This document shows, in pieces, positions 7,453-11,363 of a stretch of DNA of 11,363 nucleotides (position 1 is the first letter of the stretch; every line of letters starts with the position of its first letter). Source of the stretch: Baffinella frigidus (taxonomy: Eukaryota > Cryptophyceae > Cryptomonadales > Baffinellaceae); assembly GCA_026770585.1 (NCBI GenBank), contig MU647146.1, positions 147,530-158,892 on the forward strand. The letters are read 5' to 3'. Under the pieces are notes generated by a model. The model was not told the DNA's origin. It saw only the letters and a program-made list of their open reading frames with translations, and did no database searches. Position numbers and translations under genes: made by a program.

Positions 7453-7751
7453 GTACAGGTCATTTGGTTCAGGTGGCTCAAAAAAACGGCTCTAATGTTG
7501 TTCTGGGGTTTTTGAAGGTGTTAGGGTTCAGTGTTCAGGGTTTTGGGTGTTGGGATTAAGGTTTGGGGTTCAAAGTTCAGGGTTTAGGACATAGGGTTTT
7601 GGACGGTTGTTAGGAATTAGGGTTCAGATTTTGTTTTAAAAATTCAGGGGTTTTGGTTTGGGGTTCGAGGTTCAAGGTTCAGGGGATTGCCCCTCTAAGC
7701 TTTTTGTGATATAGCCGTTTTTTTGAGCGGCCTGGTTCAAATAACCTGTAC
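7453..7751. mobile_element. Inverted-repeat element enclosing a telomere-like tract
   Basis: Arms of 39 bases at 7453-7491 and 7713-7751 are inverted with about six mismatches. Both contain GCTCAAAAAAACGGCT at their inner ends. Between them, 7518-7680 is highly degenerate telomere-like repeat (TTAGGGTTCAGG, TTTGGGGTTC). A third copy of the inner-arm sequence, CCGCTCAAAAAAACGGCTAT, lies at 8045-8064 and is a perfect 20-base inverse of 7711-7730, so a second foldback spans 7711-8064. Confidence 0.6.
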
Positions 7752-7802
7752 AAACGGTCATCGCAAGCCTGATTTTTAAAAAAACAAAATTAGGTTTCAG
7801 GC

Positions 7803-7823
7803 GGGGGGGGAGGGGGGGGGGGG
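7803..7823 (+). repeat. Poly-G run
   Basis: This is twenty G interrupted by a single A. It could form a quadruplex, but such runs are also prone to sequencing error. It lies between the arms of the 7711-8064 foldback. Confidence 0.7.
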
Positions 7824-7900
7824 TCAGTTGAGGCGCCATGCGGGGCGCCGTGGGCTGAAAACAGATGGGCAAAAAAGTTTTTGAAAAAAATTGTAAAGTA

Positions 7901-7945
7901 AAAAGACTTAAAATTGTAAGGGCCCCTTACAATTTTAAGTCTTTT
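7901..7945. repeat. Perfect 19-bp hairpin, AT-rich
   Basis: AAAAGACTTAAAATTGTAA (7901-7919) and its exact complement (7927-7945) flank GGGCCCC. It would fold stably as DNA or RNA. Immediately downstream TCCGGCCAGTTAG is directly repeated (7957 and 8001), and TTAGAATT/AATTCTAA forms another small hairpin. Confidence 0.85.
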
Positions 7946-8061
7946 GCAAAATCATTTCCGGCCAGTTAGAATTTTGGGCCTAAGGGTAATTCTAAGGATC
8001 TCCGGCCAGTTAGGATTTTTGAGATGACCGTTGATCAGATCAGCCCGCTCAAAAAAACGGC

Positions 8062-8166
8062 TATCCCTTAAATGGCCAGTAGGCTCATACGCCCTACCAT
8101 AGGGTCCTAGGACCTGCCTAGGACCTTTTGGCGGTCAAATTTGACCATCTGGCCACTTAAGGGATA
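8062..8166. mobile_element. Family F foldback element, complete copy
   Basis: The terminal inverted repeats CTATCCCTTAAATGGCCA (from 8061) and TGGCCACTTAAGGGATAG (to 8167) differ at one base. TA occurs at 8062-8063 and 8165-8166, consistent with a TA duplication or terminus. The core includes CATACGCCCTACCATAGGG and CCTAGGACCTGCCTAGGACC. Related copies are at 6553-6656 (inverted) and 9751-9800 (partial). Confidence 0.8.
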
Positions 8167-8214
8167 GTGGACGTGACTGTGCAAAGTCACTCTGGTTGCA
8201 ACATCCCCAGAGGG

Positions 8215-8368
8215 TCTAGGGTGTGAGGTTTAGTTATTACGGTTCAGTTTCTAGGGCTGAGGGTCAGGGTTTCTGGTGTGGATTTAAAGTAGAGTTCAGG
8301 GCTTAGGGTTCAGGGTTCAGGGTTTGAGAGTTTGCAGGTTTAGATATTAGGTTTTGAGGTTTAGGGTT
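8215..8368 (+). repeat. Degenerate telomere-like tract
   Basis: Imperfect TTTAGGG/TTCAGGG words with the G-rich strand on plus, as in all other tracts here. It is interrupted by the foldback element at 8369, and telomere-like sequence resumes beyond it, so the element probably inserted into a once-continuous tract. Confidence 0.75.
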
Positions 8369-8547
8369 CCACACGAGGCTACCTATGCGAACAGAATAAA
8401 AGTCGATTGTAAACGTGTGTAGTAATTTTGAGATGAAAAGCTGCGACTTTACACAAGTCGCGGCGCTCAGCGCCGCGACACGTGACCATTTCAGTACAAA
8501 ACTTTTAAAGTCCCTTTTATTCTGTTCGCCTGGTTGGCCTCGTGTGG
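8369..8547. mobile_element. Foldback element inserted in telomere-like repeat
   Basis: CCACACGAGG (8369-8378) is inverted at 8538-8547. The arms continue through GCGAACAGAATAAAAG (left, about 8388-8403) and its complement, giving roughly 35-base imperfect arms. A perfect internal hairpin (11-base arms GTCGCGGCGCT, one-base loop) lies at 8457-8479. GTGTAGTAATTTT at 8417-8429 is the complement of a motif in the element at 10603-10770. It is non-coding. Confidence 0.8.
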
Positions 8548-8599
8548 TTAAGTTCAGATTTGGGGCACAAAAGTTTGAGGGCTTGGACCTGGAGTGTTG

Positions 8600-9612
8600 G
8601 GTTACGGGTTACCAGGGTTTAGAGTTTGGGGTCTAGGGTTCTGACCCTGGGTTCATGGTTTAGGATTGAGGGTTCAGGGTCGAAGGTTCATGATTCATGG
8701 TTTTGGGTGCAAGGTTCAGAGTTTACGTTTGAGGTGAGAGGTTCTAGAGTTTGGAGTTTAGGGTTTAGGGCACTGGGTTTAGGGTTTGGGGGTTAGGGTT
8801 TACGGTTTGGGTTTTAGGGGTCAGGGTTTAGGGTTTAGGGTTTAAGGTTGAGAGTTTAGGGTTTAGGTTTTAGGGTGTAAGTGTTAAGTTTTAGGGTTTG
8901 GGGTTGAGGGTGTAGGTTTGAAGATTCTGAGTTAAGGGTTTGGGATTTAGGGTTTAGGTTTAGGATTGAGGGTTCATAGATTTGGGTTGAGTATTCAGTA
9001 TGCGGGGTTTAGGGTTTTGAGTTTAGTATGTAGGGTTTACGATTTATGTTTTGGGGTTGAGGTGTAAGGGTTTAGGATTGAGGGTTCAAATTTTAGGGTT
9101 TAGGTTTAGGTTTTAGATTTCAGGGTTTAGGTTTTAGGTTCTACAGGTTAGGGTTCAGGATTGAGGGTTGAGGGTTTGAGGTTCAGGAATCAGCGTTCAG
9201 AGTTCAGTGTTTAGGGTTTCGGGTTTCGGGTTTCGGGTTTCGGGTTTAGGGTTTAGGGTTTCGGGTTTAGGGTTTCGGGTTTAGGGTTTAGGGTTTAGGG
9301 TGTAAGGTTTAGGGTTTAGGATTTAGGGTTCAGGATTTCTAAAGGGGTTTGGTTTAGGATTGAGGGTTTCTGGATTTTGGTTTAGGGTTTAGGGTTTGGG
9401 GTCAAGGGTTTAGGGTTTAGGATTTAGGGTTTAGGGTTTACGGTTTACGGTTCAGGGTTAAGTGTTTAGTGTTCAGGGTTCAGGGTGTAGGGTAGATGAT
9501 TTGGTGGCTAGGTCTCAGGCTTTACGGTCCAGGATTTAGGGTCCAGGTTCCGGGGCTTAAGTTTCAGGGTTCAGGGTTTTGATTTAGGATTTTGGGGTTT
9601 GGGGTTTAACGT
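8600..9612 (+). repeat. 1-kb degenerate telomere-like tract
   Basis: Almost uninterrupted TTTAGGG variants (TTCAGGG, TTGAGGG, TTTCGGG, GTAGGG) with the G-rich strand on plus. The most regular part is about 9210-9310, with alternating TTTCGGG and TTTAGGG. It is not a terminal telomere, because unique sequence follows. No coding sequence is visible at either border, so whether it is an intron cannot be judged. Confidence 0.85.
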
Positions 9613-9750
9613 GAACGCTAGGTTCGATACCGACACCGAGGTTTGAGTTGGTGCACATGTGTTGTACACCTGTCTGTATTGAGAATCGTGAGACCCGCCC
9701 GCGGCTCTATCGGTCGCGCTCGGGACCCACGATCGGGGGTTTGACCCTGA
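9613..9750. other. Unassigned sequence between repeat tract and family F fragment
   Basis: GTGCACATGTGTTGTACAC is a short imperfect palindrome. No coding or element signature is recognised. Confidence 0.35.
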
Positions 9751-9800
9751 TAGTGCCAGTAGGCTCATACACCCTACTCTAGGGCCCTAGGACCCGTCCA
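9751..9800. mobile_element. Family F foldback fragment
   Basis: TAGTGCCAGTAGGCTCATAC and the following CCTAGGACC match the left half of the family F copy at 8071-8120. The right half and its terminal repeat are absent. Confidence 0.65.
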
Positions 9801-9842
9801 AGGGTCCGTCCTCACAGCCAGCGTGAGCTGCGCGTGTGGGTA

Positions 9843-9961
9843 CAGGGGTACCTCGCTCATAAGAAACTGCCACCCCCCTAGGAGCACCGTAGGACCCTAG
9901 GCATAGGCCTACTGTAGGGTCCTCTAGGGGGTGGCTGTTTCTTATGATCGAGGTACCCCTG
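9843..9961. mobile_element. Family E foldback element, copy A
   Basis: The terminal repeats CAGGGGTACCTCG..., one base different between arms (CTCAT against GATCG at the inner side), are flanked by TA at 9841-9842 and 9962-9963. The core carries GGACCCTAGGCATAGGCC. The right TA is the first two bases of the 75-bp repeat R1. Confidence 0.88.
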
Positions 9962-10036
9962 TAATTACACCAGACTCGCAGGTTACGAGCCTATGACACC
10001 TTAAGGAAACTACTGCCAGCCTCGTGTGACGACCTA
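9962..10036 (+). repeat. 75-bp direct repeat R, copy 1
   Basis: It begins TAATTACACCAGACTCGC and ends GTGTGACGACCTA, and is identical to 10158-10232. Related pieces at 10774-10788, 10898-10931 and 11125-11140 show that R derives from the 3' flank of the gene whose last exon lies at 11155-11265. Confidence 0.93.
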
Positions 10037-10157
10037 CAGGGGTACCTCGCTCATAAGAAACGCCCCCCCCCCCCCCTAGGACCACCGTAGGGCCCTAGGC
10101 TTAGGCCTACTGTAGGGCCCTAGGGGGAGGCAGTTTCTTATGAGCGAGGTACCCCTG
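10037..10157. mobile_element. Family E foldback element, copy B
   Basis: The inverted ends CAGGGGTACCTCGCTCATAA match perfectly and are flanked by TA (10035-10036 and 10158-10159). It sits exactly at the junction of the two identical R repeats. Its core differs from copy A at several places (poly-C run, GGGCCCTAGGCTTAGG), although the R copies around it are identical. Confidence 0.9.
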
Positions 10158-10232
10158 TAATTACACCAGACTCGCAGGTTACGAGCCTATGACACCTTAA
10201 GGAAACTACTGCCAGCCTCGTGTGACGACCTA
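10158..10232 (+). repeat. 75-bp direct repeat R, copy 2
   Basis: Identical in all 75 bases to copy 1. It is followed by about 135 bases not found next to copy 1, including an inverted GCCAGCTCG/CGAGCTGGC (10292-10300 and 10324-10332). Confidence 0.93.
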
Positions 10233-10370
10233 GTCCAGGACGAGCCCTTCTCGTGCCGTTAGATCGACTTTCCGGGGTAAACCCTGCACGTGCCAGCTCG
10301 AACTAGACGGTCCTCACACCCTGCGAGCTGGCCATTGGAGCCATTGACCGCAAGAGCGCTCTTGCTACAT

Positions 10371-10539
10371 TCATAGGCTAACGTCCTGAAAACCGGGTAG
10401 TTAAGCCTACGGTATTGCCTACAGTAGGCCGTAGGGCCCTAGGGGGGGTCCTATGAAACATTGGTCGTAGGAACCCTACGGCCTACCGTAGGCAATACCG
10501 TAGGCCCAACTACCCGGTTTTCAGTACGTTACCCTATTA
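10371..10539. mobile_element. Family G foldback element, complete, with ACAT target duplication
   Basis: The terminal 14 bases, TCATAGGCTAACGT against the inverted TAATAGGGTAACGT, differ at two or three positions. Inner arms of 50 bases at 10386-10435 and 10475-10524 differ at three. ACAT lies on both sides (10367-10370 and 10540-10543), while the paralogous uninterrupted site at 11156-11160 has it once (CTACATGGAGATGG). The insertion site is the stop codon of a duplicated exon fragment on the minus strand. Confidence 0.85.
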
Positions 10540-10540
10540 A

Positions 10541-10602
10541 CATGGAGATGGTCCATTTGGCCTCCATTTCGACCCCCGGCTTCTGCAGGATCACTGATCA
10601 TT
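10541..10602 (-). pseudogene. Truncated duplicate of the terminal exon at 11155-11265
   Basis: The minus strand reads ILQKPGVEMEAKWTISM, against ILRKPGVDMEAEWTISM in the intact exon. Upstream, the homology stops near 10592, next to the foldback element at 10603, and in-frame stops follow. Downstream, the family G element interrupts the stop codon; its first bases add L-I-G and a TAA. With no upstream exon, I regard it as a non-functional fragment. Confidence 0.75.
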
Positions 10603-10770
10603 AATTTCATCCGGTCTGATATTTAAATTAAATGCTCGGGAGTTCCCCCAAATGTACGAAAATTACTACACGATCTTTCGGACACGACTCTTTCATCGCT
10701 TGTGTAGTTATTTTCGTTGTATGGGGAACTCCGCCGAGCATTTAAATCAAATACCTGACCGGATGAAATT
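10603..10770. mobile_element. Foldback element with about 70-bp arms
   Basis: The left arm 10603-10672 begins AATTTCATCCGG and contains AAATGCTCGG and ACGAAAATTACTACACGA. The right arm 10702-10770 is its imperfect complement. The central loop is about 30 bases. It abuts the truncated exon fragment on the left and an R-related fragment (CCAGACTCGCAGGTT, 10774-10788) on the right. Confidence 0.85.
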
Positions 10771-10931
10771 GCCCCAGACTCGCAGGTTTCCGAACGCTAC
10801 AGGTGAATGTACTTAGGAGGCTTAAGTGAATCTACGCCGACGTCCTCATAACCTTTGCGTCCTTAGATGCTCTTACATGTAGAGCCTAGATACCCACAAG
10901 GTTACGAGTCGGGGACAACTTAAGGAAACTA

Positions 10932-11124
10932 GAGCGGTTTTCGCATCTGTCGGCCACCAACCGATATGAAATTTATGAACAAGGGCTCCAATTCCGGCCA
11001 CTTTTGGCATTTTTATCACAAAATAAAACTCTAAAACTTCAGAATCACGCCAAAAGTTGCCGGAATTGGAGCCCTTGTTCATATTTTCATGTCGGTGAGT
11101 GGCCGACAGATGAGAAAACCGCTC
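10932..11124. mobile_element. TA-flanked foldback element with about 80-bp arms, inserted in R
   Basis: The arms 10932-11008 and 11049-11124 are close complements, sharing GAGCGGTTTTC at the ends and CAAGGGCTCCAATTCCGG inside. TA lies on each side (10930-10931 and 11125-11126). In R copies 1 and 2 the uninterrupted sequence is AAGGAAACTACTGCCAGCC; here it reads AAGGAAACTA-[element]-TACCGCCAGCC. This proves a TA duplication by comparison with the empty site. Confidence 0.92.
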
Positions 11125-11154
11125 TACCGCCAGCCTCGCGCGAGCGCGCTCTCT

Positions 11155-11265
11155 CTACATGGAGATGGTCCATTCAGCCTCCATGTCAACCCCCGGCTTC
11201 CGGAGGATGAGAATCTTGGCATCCTTGTCGAACACGAACTCCACCCCAACCGCCGCGCCGCCCGC
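11155..11265 (-). CDS. Terminal exon of an unrecognised gene (36 residues plus stop), rest beyond right edge
   Basis: I do not recognise the protein. The minus strand, from acceptor cctcgacag|GCGGGC, encodes a short C-terminus ending VGVEFVFDKDAKILILRK, then PGVDMEAEWTISM and TAG. It looks like a beta-rich end of a globular domain. Support for it being real coding sequence comes from the conserved-looking hydrophobic pattern, the clean acceptor, and a diverged duplicate at 10541-10602 with mostly conservative amino-acid changes (R/Q, D/E, E/K). The phase at the acceptor reads as 0 if the first codon is GCG. Its preceding intron is telomere-like repeat that runs off the window. The 3' flank beyond 11155 was duplicated several times to the left as repeat R. 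Confidence 0.6.
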   Translation of the reverse strand, partial: AGGAAVGVEFVFDKDAKILILRKPGVDMEAEWTISM

Positions 11266-11363
11266 CTGTCGAGGGTTTTCGCTTTACGCTTTGGGGTGTG
11301 GGGTTGAGGGTTTGGGGTTTGGGGTTTGGGGTTTGGGGTGTGGGGTTTGGGGTTTGGGGTTTG
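11266..11363 (-). repeat. Telomere-like intron preceding the right-edge exon (incomplete)
   Basis: From 11281 to the edge the plus strand is TTTGGGG/TTGAGGG/GTGGGG repeat, here of the more homogeneous TTTGGGG type. The minus-strand transcript would read CCCCAAA repeat and then GCGAAAACCCTCGACAG at the acceptor. The donor is not in the window, so its status as an intron rests on the exon call. Confidence 0.55.

Noticed and set aside
9605-9640. A tRNA T-arm, suggested by GGTTCGATACC
   Set aside because: The flanking five-base stems do not pair and no anticodon or acceptor arm fits.

Overview
This is a eukaryotic nuclear window, most likely from a microbial alga or another protist with plant-type telomeres. 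The evidence is GC-rich split genes with GT-AG introns, an AATAAA signal, long tracts of degenerate TTTAGGG repeat and many small foldback (MITE-like) elements. TTTAGGG occurs in green algae and plants, but also in dinoflagellates, apicomplexans and others, so I do not name a lineage. I see no bacterial genes, rRNA, tRNA or CRISPR.

Layout. (1) Positions 503-4365, minus strand: the N-terminal eight exons (433 residues) of a symplekin/Pta1 gene, the scaffold of mRNA 3'-end processing. All eight exons are open, and the frame is kept across every GT-AG junction. The gene continues past the left edge. Its intron 4 holds a small foldback element, and its last, incomplete intron (from 502 leftwards) holds another that is cut by the window edge. 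(2) 4366-4880: a divergent intergenic region. (3) 4881-6339, plus strand: a two-exon gene for an unrecognised coiled-coil protein. (4) 6419-11150: a gene-poor region of foldback elements (at least five terminal-sequence types, most with TA at their borders) and telomere-like tracts. It also holds decayed duplicates of the 3' end of the next gene. (5) 11155-11363, minus strand: the last exon of an unrecognised gene entering from the right, preceded by an intron that is again telomere-like repeat.

The most notable observation is that telomere-type repeat serves as intron. Symplekin introns 6 (452 bp) and 7 (592 bp) are almost entirely degenerate CCCTAAA repeat in the transcript sense, and a 77-nt coding exon lies between them. 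Intron 6 is bounded by a 12-bp direct repeat of coding sequence (GGTGAACTACCC), the footprint expected if repeat DNA had been inserted into an uninterrupted exon. In both introns the acceptor reads CCTAG|GT: CCTA belongs to the repeat and the G belongs to the duplicated target. A third telomere-like intron lies at the right edge. Together they suggest a way of gaining introns by adding telomeric repeat at a break or a staggered cut at G|GT. Intron 3 also has a 9-bp direct repeat at its boundaries (CAGGTGCTC), although it has no telomeric sequence.

A second theme is that foldback families with unrelated ends share an internal vocabulary of short palindromes (CCTAGG, CCTACGGTAGG, GGGCCC). Two insertions can be dated against uninterrupted paralogous sequence inside the window: a TA-flanked element in a 75-bp repeat, and one that landed at the stop codon of a duplicated exon with ACAT on both sides.
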